Shown: positions 17,291 through 25,197 of the stretch, one piece after another
Layout: every line of letters starts with the position of its first letter
How positions within the stretch are numbered: position 1 is the stretch's first letter
NCBI GenBank assembly: GCA_020444545.1
Contig: JAHLKT010000002.1
Span: 464,870-528,869 of the forward strand
DNA length: 64,000 nt
From: Desulfarculaceae bacterium
Lineage (GTDB): Bacteria; Desulfobacterota; Desulfarculia; Desulfarculales; Desulfarculaceae
Direction of reading: 5' to 3'
Translations under genes and position numbers: made by a program
Notes under the pieces: model-generated
Seen by the model: only the letters and a program-made list of their open reading frames with translations
Database searches by the model: none
Told to the model about the DNA's origin: nothing

Positions 17291-17911
17291 CTACAGCCCC
17301 GAGGTAGGCCTTCCGTCCCTGCGGATGCGCCAGAAGTGGTAGAGGCAGGCCACCAGCACCACGGCAGGCAGGGCCAGGCAGTGCAACACGTAGAACCTGA
17401 GCAGGCTGGCCTCGCCCAGGCTGGGGCCGCCCAGGAGCAGGCGCTGGAACAGCGGGCCCACCGCCGGGATGGAGCCCACCACCCCGGCGGCCACGGTGGC
17501 CGCGCTTTGGGTGGCCGGGTCCCAGCGCAGCACGTAGCCGCTCAGGTCCAGGGCCAGGGTGAGCACCAGCAGCAAGAGACCCACCAGCCAGTTGGCCGCG
17601 CGGGGGGGCAGGTAGGCCCCGCTCAAGAGCACCCGGGCCAGATGCAGGAACAGGGTGATGACCATGGCCTGCCCGGCCAAGAAGTGCAGCCGCCGGAAGA
17701 ACCAGGCAAAGGGCAGGTCCCCAGCCTCGGAGGCGAAGAAAGCGGCCGCGCCCTGGGGGGTGGGCACGTAGGAGAACATTAGCACCAGGCCGGTGGCCCC
17801 CAGCACCAGGAAGAGCAAAAAGCTGATGCCGCCCAGGCAGAAGGTGGCCGAGAAGCGGGTGCGCTCGGGGGGTATGCGCGGGGGGTGGATGTGCTCCAGG
17901 AACCCGGCCAT
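17291..17911 (-). CDS. Cytochrome b6-type subunit of a Rieske/cytochrome b complex
   Basis: A 206-residue four-helix cytochrome b N-terminal domain, the length of plastid b6 rather than full cytochrome b. Two histidine pairs for the b hemes are visible: one with 13 residues between the histidines (RRLHFLAG to FLHLAR) and one with 14 (VLHCLAL to LYHFWR). The 14-residue spacing is the b6 pattern. The segment FCLGGISFLLF places a cysteine at residue 25 where b6 proteins carry the cysteine that binds the extra heme c(n). It should oxidise menaquinol at the membrane. It is encoded three bases after the Rieske gene; the missing C-terminal domain is probably supplied by the divergent 18495-18860 gene. 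Confidence 0.85.
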   Translation of the reverse strand: MAGFLEHIHPPRIPPERTRFSATFCLGGISFLLFLVLGATGLVLMFSYVPTPQGAAAFFASEAGDLPFAWFFRRLHFLAGQAMVITLFLHLARVLLSGAYLPPRAANWLVGLLLLVLTLALDLSGYVLRWDPATQSAATVAAGVVGSIPAVGPLFQRLLLGGPSLGEASLLRFYVLHCLALPAVVLVACLYHFWRIRRDGRPTSGL

Positions 17912-17914
17912 GGT

Positions 17915-18403
17915 TTAGCCCTTCAGCCTCGTGGTGGGGGCCACCTCCGAGCCCGGCCGGGCGATGAGCGAGCCGTTGGGGCTTTTTTCCAAGGCCAGGT
18001 GACTCAGGCCCCGGGGGGCGGGGCCGGAAAGGCGCGCGCCGTCCAGGGCAAAGGAGGAGCCGTGGCAGGGGCACAGGAAGCGGCCGCTCGGTTGGTGCCA
18101 GGCCGGGCGGCAGCCCAGGTGGGGGCAGACCAGGCTGAGCGCGAAGTAGCCCTCGCCGTCGCGGGCCAGGGCCACCGCCCCCACGTCCCGCGCCTGCCCC
18201 ACGGCCAGGCCGGAGGGCGAGCCCAGGTCCACCGGGCCGGGCGTGGCCGGGCCTTCGCCCGAGGACACCAGGCGCAACACCGCGCCGATGCCCAGCCCCG
18301 CCGCGGCCACCAGGCAGGCCCAGGTGAACACGCCCAGGCCCTTGAGCAAGCCGCGCCGGCTGGGATCTGAAGAGCTTGCTTTGCTGGGGGTGGTTTGGCT
18401 CAA
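17915..18403 (-). CDS. Rieske iron-sulfur protein
   Basis: A 162-residue Rieske protein. The two cluster motifs are CPHLGC (near residue 110) and CPCHGSSF (near 130), supplying two cysteines and two histidines for the [2Fe-2S] centre; the four-residue gap and short insert match bacterial b6f-like Rieske proteins. The N-terminus has a twin-arginine-like SRRGLLKGLG before a hydrophobic segment, so it is probably exported by Tat and stays anchored. It lies just upstream of the cytochrome b6 gene in one unit and would pass electrons from quinol to a periplasmic acceptor, plausibly the multiheme cytochromes encoded next door. Confidence 0.9.
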   Translation of the reverse strand: MSQTTPSKASSSDPSRRGLLKGLGVFTWACLVAAAGLGIGAVLRLVSSGEGPATPGPVDLGSPSGLAVGQARDVGAVALARDGEGYFALSLVCPHLGCRPAWHQPSGRFLCPCHGSSFALDGARLSGPAPRGLSHLALEKSPNGSLIARPGSEVAPTTRLKG

Positions 18404-18494
18404 GGAAGCATCCTCGCGAATGAGGGGTTCGTCGCCTGGTTCATAGGATACCAGCAGGCTTGCCCTCGCGCCGGACAGGGGCTAGAGTTGATTC

Positions 18495-18860
18495 ATGGCT
18501 GAAAGCACCCGCGCCAATCTTGTCAAGAAAGAGGGGCTCTGCTCCCTGATCGTGCTGGCCCTCTTGGGCCTGGCGGCGGTGGCCTATCCCCTGGCCCCGG
18601 TGGGCTCGACCCCAACGGGCCATGCCGACGCGCCCTGGGTGTTCCTGGGATTTCAACAACTCCTGCGCTGGCTGCCGGTGGGAATCGGCGGCCTGCTCCT
18701 GCCCGCCATCGGCCTGGCCTTGCTGATCATCCTGCCCTGGCAGCGGGGCCAGCGCGGCAAGGCCATTCCCGCCTATCAGCTCCCCGCCCTGCTGGAGCTG
18801 CCCGCCTGGGCGGTGCTCCTGGGCTGGGCCGGGCTCACTCTTTGGACTTTGCTGGCCTAA
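18495..18860 (+). CDS. Subunit IV-like (cytochrome b C-terminal domain) membrane protein
   Basis: A 121-residue protein with three hydrophobic segments. The stretch APWVFLGFQQLLRWLPVG, followed by LLLPAIGLALLIILPW, resembles the start of the C-terminal cytochrome b domain (compare APWYFLGLQELL in bacterial subunit IV-like proteins). It would help form the quinol-oxidation pocket with the b6 subunit, but no PEWY motif is evident, so assignment rests on the helix pattern and context. It is transcribed away from the Rieske gene and overlaps the 3' end of the decaheme gene by 26 bases tail to tail. Confidence 0.6.
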   Translation: MAESTRANLVKKEGLCSLIVLALLGLAAVAYPLAPVGSTPTGHADAPWVFLGFQQLLRWLPVGIGGLLLPAIGLALLIILPWQRGQRGKAIPAYQLPALLELPAWAVLLGWAGLTLWTLLA

Positions 18861-20658
18861 AGGGCCACGACTCCTCCAGCGCCTTCAATAGCCAGCGATT
18901 GTAATTCTTGCCCGGCTCGAGCAGGCGCTTCAGCTCTTCCTGGCTGTAGGGCCGCGAGCCCTCCACCAGGAACTCCTGCTGCGCCTCGCCCTTCAGGTTC
19001 ACCACCCGAGTCCAGTCGCCCTTTAGGTCCAGGCCCTCGGCCCAGGGCTGCCACAGGCCCGGCGCCAGGGGGCTCTCTCCCGGCTTGGGCTTGCCCTCGC
19101 GGGTAAAGGTGAGCCCCAGGCCCAGGGCCTTGGCCGAGCCGTGGCAGTCGGCGCAGCCAACCGTTGGCCGGGCTATGGTGTGCGGGTTCCAGGGGGTGAT
19201 GCCCAGGCCGGGCTTGGGCACCCGCGCCTGCTGGGTGATCTTGCCTTGCTGGTTCATGAGGGTGACCACGTACTGGAAGCGGGGGTTGAGCAGATAGGTG
19301 CGCCCCTCGGGGCCCACGCCGTACACCCGCCAGAGCAGACGCCGGAACCAGGGCGAGACCACCCAAAGGCCGGGCCGCTTCTTGCCGCTCAGGTAATCAG
19401 CCGTTTGCACCCAGGGGCTCTCGCTGCTGCCGCAGACCAAGGGAGGGCAGAGCAGCTTGAAGGCCTGAGGGTCGCCCTGGGCGGCGATGGGCGACCACAC
19501 GCCGTAGGACATGCGGGTCTCCAGCATCACCTGCATGCCCCAGGCGCCGGGGTTGTAGGAGGCGTGGCAGGCATGGCAGGCCACCTTGGCGTGCTGGCTG
19601 ATGCGGTGGGCCACCGGGGCCTTTTTGCCGCCGGGCAGCAGGGGCACGGCCCGCGCCTTGCCGTCCAGCTTGCCGGTGAGCATCAGCTCCTTGCCCTTCC
19701 AGGCCAGGTTCACCTTGAGCGCGCCCAGGCTGGTGACCGGGCGGGCGTCGGGCTTCTTGCCAGGGGTGCCGTGGCAGGAGTAGCAGCGCACCCCCACGTG
19801 CTCCAGGCCCGAGCCGCCCAGGCGGCCGTCGCCCATGATCTCCGAGCGGGGGTGGCAGTCGATACAGGCCATGCCAGCCTTGAAGTGCGCGTCCGGGCGC
19901 ATGGGCCGCCACACCCGGTCCTGGATGAACTTGGGCCGCGCGCGGTCGGTCGCCAAGAAGCGGGCCGAGTCGCGGGCGTCACGAGCGGTGCGCCCGGCGT
20001 ACTCCGCCCCGGCTCCGCAGCCGCCGCCGTGGCAGGTGAGGCACTGGCTAACCGGCACCTTCTTGGTCAGGGCGTGGCCCTTGGGCTTTTGGTTGTCCGG
20101 TCCGTAGACCCGGTGGCAGGCCGCGCACCCGGCCGAGCGCCGCGCGCCGTCGCTGTCCGCGCCCTTGCCCCAGAGGTGGCAGCGCAGGCAGCGCCGCCTG
20201 AGGAAGTCGTCCACCGGCTTGCCGCCCCGGCCCGGGCCGGGCAGCTCCACCAAGGGCCACTGGTCGTGCGCCCCGTACTCCGGCGAGGCCTGGGACTGCT
20301 CGCCCCAGAGATGGCGGGTCTGGTTGATCAGGCCCAGGTTGGTGGCCATGGGCGAGAGGGCCACCTTTTCCGGCCAGCCCTTATGGCAGGAGCCGCAGGC
20401 GCGCTTCGCCTGGTCCAAGGCCGAGGGGTTGGCCGCCATGCCCTGGTGGCCTTTGGCGGCCTCGCCGGCCTCGCCGTCGCCCAGGTGGCAATAGGTGCAG
20501 GCCAGGCGCTTGTGGGGCTCGGCTTGGGGTGGCATGGGCGAGGCGATGTCCTTGTGGCACTCCCGGCAGCCCACGTCCGGCCCGGCCGGGGCGGCCAGGG
20601 CCGGCAGGGCGGCCAGGCACAGCCAGGCGATCAGCCCCACGGCGATGAGGCGCTTCAT
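18835..20658 (-). CDS. Decaheme c-type cytochrome
   Basis: A 607-residue secreted protein with a signal peptide (LPALA-A near residue 22) and ten CXXCH heme-binding motifs: CRECH, CTYCH, CGSCH, CLRCH, CAACH, CLTCH, CIDCH, CYSCH, CHACH and CADCH. The segment CIDCHPRSEIMGDGRL and the late KALGLGL region recur in the neighbouring undecaheme protein, so the two are paralogues. It is encoded after that gene with a 4-base overlap. With the Rieske and b6 genes downstream, a role as periplasmic electron acceptor of the quinol-oxidising complex is likely but inferred. No beta-barrel or membrane anchor is seen after the signal peptide. Confidence 0.88.
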   Translation of the reverse strand: MKRLIAVGLIAWLCLAALPALAAPAGPDVGCRECHKDIASPMPPQAEPHKRLACTYCHLGDGEAGEAAKGHQGMAANPSALDQAKRACGSCHKGWPEKVALSPMATNLGLINQTRHLWGEQSQASPEYGAHDQWPLVELPGPGRGGKPVDDFLRRRCLRCHLWGKGADSDGARRSAGCAACHRVYGPDNQKPKGHALTKKVPVSQCLTCHGGGCGAGAEYAGRTARDARDSARFLATDRARPKFIQDRVWRPMRPDAHFKAGMACIDCHPRSEIMGDGRLGGSGLEHVGVRCYSCHGTPGKKPDARPVTSLGALKVNLAWKGKELMLTGKLDGKARAVPLLPGGKKAPVAHRISQHAKVACHACHASYNPGAWGMQVMLETRMSYGVWSPIAAQGDPQAFKLLCPPLVCGSSESPWVQTADYLSGKKRPGLWVVSPWFRRLLWRVYGVGPEGRTYLLNPRFQYVVTLMNQQGKITQQARVPKPGLGITPWNPHTIARPTVGCADCHGSAKALGLGLTFTREGKPKPGESPLAPGLWQPWAEGLDLKGDWTRVVNLKGEAQQEFLVEGSRPYSQEELKRLLEPGKNYNRWLLKALEESWPFRPAKSKE

Positions 20659-22823
20659 CGCAGGGCCTTCCTTTCCCAGGCGCGGTGCTTGGCCTTGAGG
20701 TCGCCGTGGGGTCCAATGCGCTGCCAGGCCTTGGCCGGGTCGGCCAATACCGGGTCGTCGGGCTTGCGGTGACAGGGCAGGCAGCGGCCAAAGGCGATCA
20801 CCTTGGCGATCTCCTGCTTGTTCAAAGGCCGCGCGCCCTGGTGGGTGCTGCTCTGCAAGGGCTGGCCCTCGTTGTCCACCAGGGCGTCCCAGTCCGCCGT
20901 TTGGCCCACGGCCCGAAGGTCGGCCAGGGGCAGGGCGGCCAGGGAGCCCAGGGGCCGGGGCCCGCCGCCCAGGCCCAGGGCCTTGCCGCTCAGGTGGCAG
21001 GCCTCGCAGGGCCGCACCTCCTTGCGGGTGGTGTGGGGAGCGATGGGGGTCATCACGATGCCGCTGCCGATGAGCCGGGGCTTGGGCACCTTGAGCTCCA
21101 GGCCGGGCAGGGGCACTCTCTCTCCGTCCAGGGCGGTGTAGACCACCTGGCAGCCGGGTACGAAGGGCTTGATCAGGCCGCCGCCGCCGATGGCCAGCAA
21201 GGGGTCCACGAAGCGGTAGAGATCGCGGCTCTCTTGCCAGGTGCCCTTGGTGTGCTTGTGGGTGTCATAGGACCACATCAGGCCGCCGGGCTTGCGGTAG
21301 TCGTGGCACCCGTAGCACTGCGGGGTCCAGCGGCTGTGGCAGGCCTGGCAGGCCAGGCGCTGGTGGCCGGGCTGGCGGTGGCGGGCGTCCTGGCCTACCA
21401 GGGGCACCGGGTGCTTCTTGCCCGGCTTGCTGCGCGAGTAGAGCACCAGCTTGCCGTCTTCTTGGCGCAGGTTGAGCAGGGGACGGCCCTTGGCGCTGAG
21501 CGCCAGGCGGGCGCGCTCGTCCAGGACCGGGCCCTTGTTGAGCGGGCCGTAGGCCGCCTCGTAGCGGGCATAGGCGTCCGGCGGGCCCAGGCGGGGAGGC
21601 CCGGCCGCGTCGCCGTGGCAGGTGGCGCAGGTGATCTCGGTTTGGTAGCGCATCCGGCCGTAGAGGCGTCCGTCGCCCATTATCTCGCGGCCCGAGTGGC
21701 AGTCGATGCAGCTCATCCCGGCGGCGGCGTGGGCGTCGGGCAACAGGGTGTGCACCCCGCGTCCGCCGCTGAGCTTGACCTTGGGGTCGCCCTCGCTCCA
21801 GGGGGTGCGGCCGTTTTCGTCTTCCACCCAGCCCTGGTAGTTGAGCCCCAGGCGGCCGGAGCGGTTGTGGCAGCGGCGGCAGTTCTCCTCGGGCGGGGTC
21901 TCGTGCAGCTGATGATAGGCCGCGTGCCCCGCTTCGTCGTGGTTCACGGTGGCGTCCAGGCCCAGGTAGCGGCCGGAGTTATCCCGCTGGCCGTGGCAGG
22001 CCGCGCAGCCCTTGCCGTGGGCCGACATACCGGCCTGGCGCTCGGCCCGCAGATGGCAGCGGGCGCAGAACTTGTTCCACTGCTCGTCGGCCACCTGCTT
22101 GGGCAGGGGCCCGACCGGGGGCCCGCCGGGAACCCTGACCAGCGAGGCCAGGGTGAGGGCAGGGGGCGGCACCGGCCGCCGGGGGTCGCTGATGGCCGCG
22201 GTGGCCACCCGGGCGGTGTAGTCGTCCTGGGCTCCCCAGGCCACCCGCAGGCTGGTGAGCACCCCGGTCATGGTGGCCATGATGGTGCGCTCCACGCGGT
22301 AGACCATGTTTGCCGCCGGGTCGCCCCGTCCGGCGTGGCAGCGACCGGCCGCCGCGCCGCGCCCCCCGCAGGAGGCCCGCGCCGTGCCCAGGCGCGAGGG
22401 GTTGCGCCCCATGAGGCCCCGGTGAGCCTCGTCCTTGGTCAGGGCCAGGCCCTGGCCGCCGTGGCAGGCCACGCAGCCCATGGCCTCCACCGGATGGGAG
22501 GGGCTAATCTGCTTGAGGCCCTGGTGGCAGGTGAGGCAGCGTTCGGGCTGGCCGAAGGCGGTGGGCACCACCTCGATGACCCGGGGCGGCTGCTCGGCCA
22601 CCTCGCGGGCCCGCTCGGCCGCGCGCCGGGGGGCCATGCCCGCGGCCACCAGGCGGTCCTGGAGCTGCAAGGCGCGGCGTTCATTGATGGCCCGCACTTC
22701 CTGGTGCCAGGGGCGGTGCATCTGGGCGTACCAGGCCAGGCCCAGCACCGCGCACAGGGCGGCGGCGGCCAGGGCAAAGGCCCAGGCCCATTTGTGGGAT
22801 GATTTTGACTCGCCGCCGGCCAT
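20655..22823 (-). CDS. Membrane-anchored undecaheme c-type cytochrome
   Basis: A 722-residue protein with one N-terminal membrane helix (residues about 12-30, AFALAAAALCAVLGLAW) that lacks a clear cleavage site, so it is probably an uncleaved anchor. Eleven CXXCH motifs follow: CLTCH, CVACH, CARCH, CAACH, CRRCH, CIDCH, CATCH, CQACH, CYGCH, CEACH and CLPCH. An additional SCGGRGAAAGRCH segment near residue 155 could be a degenerate or CX9CH-type site. Together with the decaheme paralogue the pair offers at least 21 hemes. The start codon at 22823 overlaps nothing; a divergent gene begins 39 bases away. Confidence 0.87.
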   Translation of the reverse strand: MAGGESKSSHKWAWAFALAAAALCAVLGLAWYAQMHRPWHQEVRAINERRALQLQDRLVAAGMAPRRAAERAREVAEQPPRVIEVVPTAFGQPERCLTCHQGLKQISPSHPVEAMGCVACHGGQGLALTKDEAHRGLMGRNPSRLGTARASCGGRGAAAGRCHAGRGDPAANMVYRVERTIMATMTGVLTSLRVAWGAQDDYTARVATAAISDPRRPVPPPALTLASLVRVPGGPPVGPLPKQVADEQWNKFCARCHLRAERQAGMSAHGKGCAACHGQRDNSGRYLGLDATVNHDEAGHAAYHQLHETPPEENCRRCHNRSGRLGLNYQGWVEDENGRTPWSEGDPKVKLSGGRGVHTLLPDAHAAAGMSCIDCHSGREIMGDGRLYGRMRYQTEITCATCHGDAAGPPRLGPPDAYARYEAAYGPLNKGPVLDERARLALSAKGRPLLNLRQEDGKLVLYSRSKPGKKHPVPLVGQDARHRQPGHQRLACQACHSRWTPQCYGCHDYRKPGGLMWSYDTHKHTKGTWQESRDLYRFVDPLLAIGGGGLIKPFVPGCQVVYTALDGERVPLPGLELKVPKPRLIGSGIVMTPIAPHTTRKEVRPCEACHLSGKALGLGGGPRPLGSLAALPLADLRAVGQTADWDALVDNEGQPLQSSTHQGARPLNKQEIAKVIAFGRCLPCHRKPDDPVLADPAKAWQRIGPHGDLKAKHRAWERKALR

Positions 22824-22862
22824 GGGTTAGGCTACCAGCGTCTGTGCAAGCGGAGGTGGTTC

Positions 22863-23261
22863 ATGATTTCTCGGTTCGCCAAACTGGCCGAAGCCATGCG
22901 CCAGGAATTGGATGCCGTTCCCCAGACCATGCGTCAGGATGCGGTGCTTCGTCAAGCCCTGGTGTGCCTGCTCTATCAAGCGGTCAAGGAAATGGGCCTG
23001 GTGCCCCTGGCTTCCTGGAAACCGCCCCGCTCCACCCGCGAGAGCATCGACCTGGTGGGGGTGGACCCCTCGGGCGAGGTGCCCAAGGTGATGATCGCCT
23101 TCGCGGTGGACCCGCTGGTGGATCTGCCCAAGGTCAAGTCCCTGGGCTGGGTGGAGTGCGAGGACAAGATCGTGGTGACCTTCAGCCAACGCAAGGACAA
23201 GGTGGACCAGAGCGCCTTTTTCCTCACCCCCGCCCTGAGCCACGTCAATCTCTACGACTAG
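22863..23261 (+). CDS. Conserved-looking soluble protein of unknown function
   Basis: A 132-residue protein with no signal peptide or membrane helix. ATG 22863 is preceded by GGAGGTGGTTC, a strong ribosome binding site. The first 60 residues are helical and basic. The second half reads IDLVGVDPSGEVPKVMIAFAVDPLVDLPKVKSL in two pieces of alternating hydrophobic character. The spacing of Asp, the FAVD segment and the Lys recalls a nuclease-like (PD-(D/E)XK) beta core, but this is only a resemblance. It is divergent from the undecaheme gene and convergent with tusA. Function unknown. Confidence 0.65.
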   Translation: MISRFAKLAEAMRQELDAVPQTMRQDAVLRQALVCLLYQAVKEMGLVPLASWKPPRSTRESIDLVGVDPSGEVPKVMIAFAVDPLVDLPKVKSLGWVECEDKIVVTFSQRKDKVDQSAFFLTPALSHVNLYD

Positions 23262-23274
23262 GCCCCGCGCCCGA

Positions 23275-23302
23275 TAAAAAGGCCGGCCCCGAGGGGCCGG
23301 CC
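23275..23302 (-). terminator. Rho-independent terminator of the yedE-tusA unit
   Basis: A perfect 10-bp stem (23281-23290 with 23293-23302) is followed on the minus strand by TTTTTATC. It may also serve the plus-strand gene ending at 23261. Confidence 0.82.
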
Positions 23303-23335
23303 CAAGAATTCGCAGCTATGGCCGCTTGGGCGCGC

Positions 23336-23572
23336 TTAGCCCTTTTTCACGTAAAAGCTGATGTAACCGTCCTTCTGCTCTTCGCCCAGGAACTCGTCGC
23401 CCGAGCGCTCGGTGAAGGCGGGAAGGTCGTTGCGCGTGCCGGGGTCGGTGCCCTGGATCTCCAGGATCTGGCCCGGGGAGAGCTTTTTCATGATTTTTTT
23501 GGTCTTGAGGATGGGCATGGGACAGCTCAGTCCGCGCGCGTCCAAAATCTCATCAGCGGTCCACTCGGCCAT
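23336..23572 (-). CDS. TusA/SirA/YeeD-family sulfur carrier protein
   Basis: A 78-residue TusA-like protein. The hallmark is DARGLSCPMPILKTKK near residues 11-26, where the cysteine of CPMP carries persulfide sulfur. It ends in a beta strand DGYISFYVKKG typical of the fold. It is encoded 52 bases after the YedE-type membrane protein. In other bacteria YeeE/YedE proteins import thiosulfate or related sulfur species and hand them to such carriers (TsuA/TsuB), so a sulfur-trafficking role is likely. A selenium role is also known for YedE-linked TusA-like proteins and cannot be excluded. Confidence 0.88.
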   Translation of the reverse strand: MAEWTADEILDARGLSCPMPILKTKKIMKKLSPGQILEIQGTDPGTRNDLPAFTERSGDEFLGEEQKDGYISFYVKKG

Positions 23573-23624
23573 AACGTCTCTCCTTTAAGTCTGGTTATTC
23601 TGCCAAAGCCAATATCTATACTAC

Positions 23625-24794
23625 TTACACTATGGTAAGGCTATCGGTCTCTTCGTTCCAGGCCATGATCGCCCACCAGACCAGCATCACCACCGCGGTG
23701 ATGACGATGGCCCAGAAGTAGTCGGTGACCATGGGCAGGAAGATCGGCTTGCCCCAGGAACTGGCCACGTCCCGGGTCCACACATAGTTCTTGAACAGAC
23801 TGTTGCTCATGGAGAAGGTGATCACCGCCAGGATCAGCTTGAACTGACCCTCGCCGGCCCGCCACACGCTGCCCGAGCCGCAACCGCCGGCCAGGAGCAT
23901 GCCGATGCCGAAGATCACGCCGCCCACCAGACCGCCGATCCAGTGGTGGTAGATGTAGATCATCTGCCAGTCGGTGCGGAACCACTTGATGGCGAAAAAG
24001 CCGAACACGCTCAGGATGACGCTGAGGGCCACGGCGCGGGTGGCCACCGCCTCGCCGGTCATGAAGGGGTCGCGGAAGGAGCGCACGAAGCAGAAGCGGC
24101 AGCGCTGGATAACGATGCCGATGCCCACCGCGGCGAGCATGAGCACCGCCTCCTGGGTGTAGGCCCTAAAGGACAGGCAATAGGCCCAGCCCACCAGGAA
24201 CAGGAAGAACAGGGCGCCCAGCCAGGGCTGCACCTTGGGCCACTCGATGCCGCCTTCCTTGGAGGCCTTTTGTTTGGGCGGCTTCATGTCAATGTGCTCG
24301 ATCTCCCACATCAAGTACTTGAGCCCGATGAGCGCGCCCACCAGCAGGCCGGCCATCATGGCGAAGCCGGAAACCGAACCGGCGGCCAGCGCGGTGTAGA
24401 AGCCACCCACGTTGCAGCCGCCGGCCATCACCGAGCCCACGCCCATGAACACGCCGCCCACTAGGCCCTTGCCCAGCTCCCAGCGGGGGGCGTTGCGCCA
24501 GGCGAACTGGCGCGACAACAGGGCCGCGCCAAAGGCGCCGAACAACAGGCCCCAGGTGAGGATGGAGGTGTTGGACAGAAAGAAGGCATAGCCGGGCGCG
24601 GTGGGGTAGAGGCCGATCCAGTAGAAGAGCCAGTCGCTCCACACGCGAAGACCGCCGGCCACGCCCCAGGGACGTCCCGCGGCCATACAGATAATGCCCA
24701 ACAGGGCCAGGAGTATGCCGCCCACCCACAAGGGCCAGTTGCGGTCGAACAGCAAGGAGTAGCCCTCTTTGAACTTCTCCACCAAAACGCTCAT
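23625..24794 (-). CDS. YeeE/YedE-family membrane transporter (sulfur or selenium species)
   Basis: A 389-residue membrane protein with ten or so helices. Three conserved cysteine-bearing motifs of the family are present: GSVMAGGCNVGGF, the loop RCRFCFVRSFRDPF, and MLLAGGCGSGSVWR. The cysteines are proposed to relay thiosulfate or persulfide through the membrane. The start is ATG 24794 with GGAGGT seven bases upstream; a longer frame to 24836 has no ribosome binding site. It is the first gene of a two-gene unit with tusA and has a strong promoter upstream at 24896-24924. Confidence 0.87.
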   Translation of the reverse strand: MSVLVEKFKEGYSLLFDRNWPLWVGGILLALLGIICMAAGRPWGVAGGLRVWSDWLFYWIGLYPTAPGYAFFLSNTSILTWGLLFGAFGAALLSRQFAWRNAPRWELGKGLVGGVFMGVGSVMAGGCNVGGFYTALAAGSVSGFAMMAGLLVGALIGLKYLMWEIEHIDMKPPKQKASKEGGIEWPKVQPWLGALFFLFLVGWAYCLSFRAYTQEAVLMLAAVGIGIVIQRCRFCFVRSFRDPFMTGEAVATRAVALSVILSVFGFFAIKWFRTDWQMIYIYHHWIGGLVGGVIFGIGMLLAGGCGSGSVWRAGEGQFKLILAVITFSMSNSLFKNYVWTRDVASSWGKPIFLPMVTDYFWAIVITAVVMLVWWAIMAWNEETDSLTIV

Positions 24795-24895
24795 GCACCT
24801 ACCTCCGCCACGATGGATTGTGCCTGGGATGTACACGGCTTGCGGCGCACCAGAGCGCCGTCCGGGGCCGTGGCAAACCGGGACATAGTCCCCAG

Positions 24896-24924
24896 ATTAT
24901 GAGCGGTGATGCCTGATTTGTCAA
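24896..24924 (-). promoter_or_regulatory. Sigma-70 promoter of yedE-tusA
   Basis: On the minus strand a perfect TTGACA (24924-24919) and CATAAT (24901-24896, five of six to consensus) are separated by 17 bases. Transcription would start near 24889, about 95 bases before the yedE start. Confidence 0.7.
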
Positions 24925-25020
24925 ATTGTTATGTATATTGAATGGTTGGGTGGTAGAAATGGGTGACGGAAATGTTACGTTTTTCAACGTTCGCGCGTGC
25001 ATGTGTGAACTTGTATGGGG

Positions 25021-25041
25021 GTTGCCGTATGTGACGGCAAC
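25021..25041. promoter_or_regulatory. Perfect inverted repeat in a divergent promoter region
   Basis: GTTGCCGT (25021-25028) and ACGGCAAC (25034-25041) with a five-base spacer. There is no U-run, so it may be an operator for a dimeric regulator controlling the plus-strand cytochrome genes. Confidence 0.45.
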
Positions 25042-25197
25042 TAGTGGAGCCAGCTGCGGATTAAATCGGCCGGGGCCATTGACTCACAAGCGTCACTTGG
25101 GCATTTTGGAATAGAAAAGACCTATTGGGGTAGGGAAATTACGACTAGATAACTATGGTTTAAGACCCCGGTCCCGGTGAGCAAGGGAGCGCGACAG

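Larger units (their letters stand above)
24795..25197. other. Divergent regulatory region between yedE-tusA and the cytochrome-barrel gene
   Basis: These 403 bases hold the minus-strand promoter at 24896-24924 and a perfect 8-bp inverted repeat at 25021-25041. The DNA is AT-richer than its surroundings. No gene was found. Confidence 0.6.

Noticed and set aside
17145-17342. Small plus-strand frame next to the cytochrome b gene
   Set aside because: It runs into the 3' end of the cytochrome b gene on the other strand and has no protein character.
24926-25114. Short frame in the yedE divergent region
   Set aside because: It has no ribosome binding site and overlaps the probable regulatory elements.
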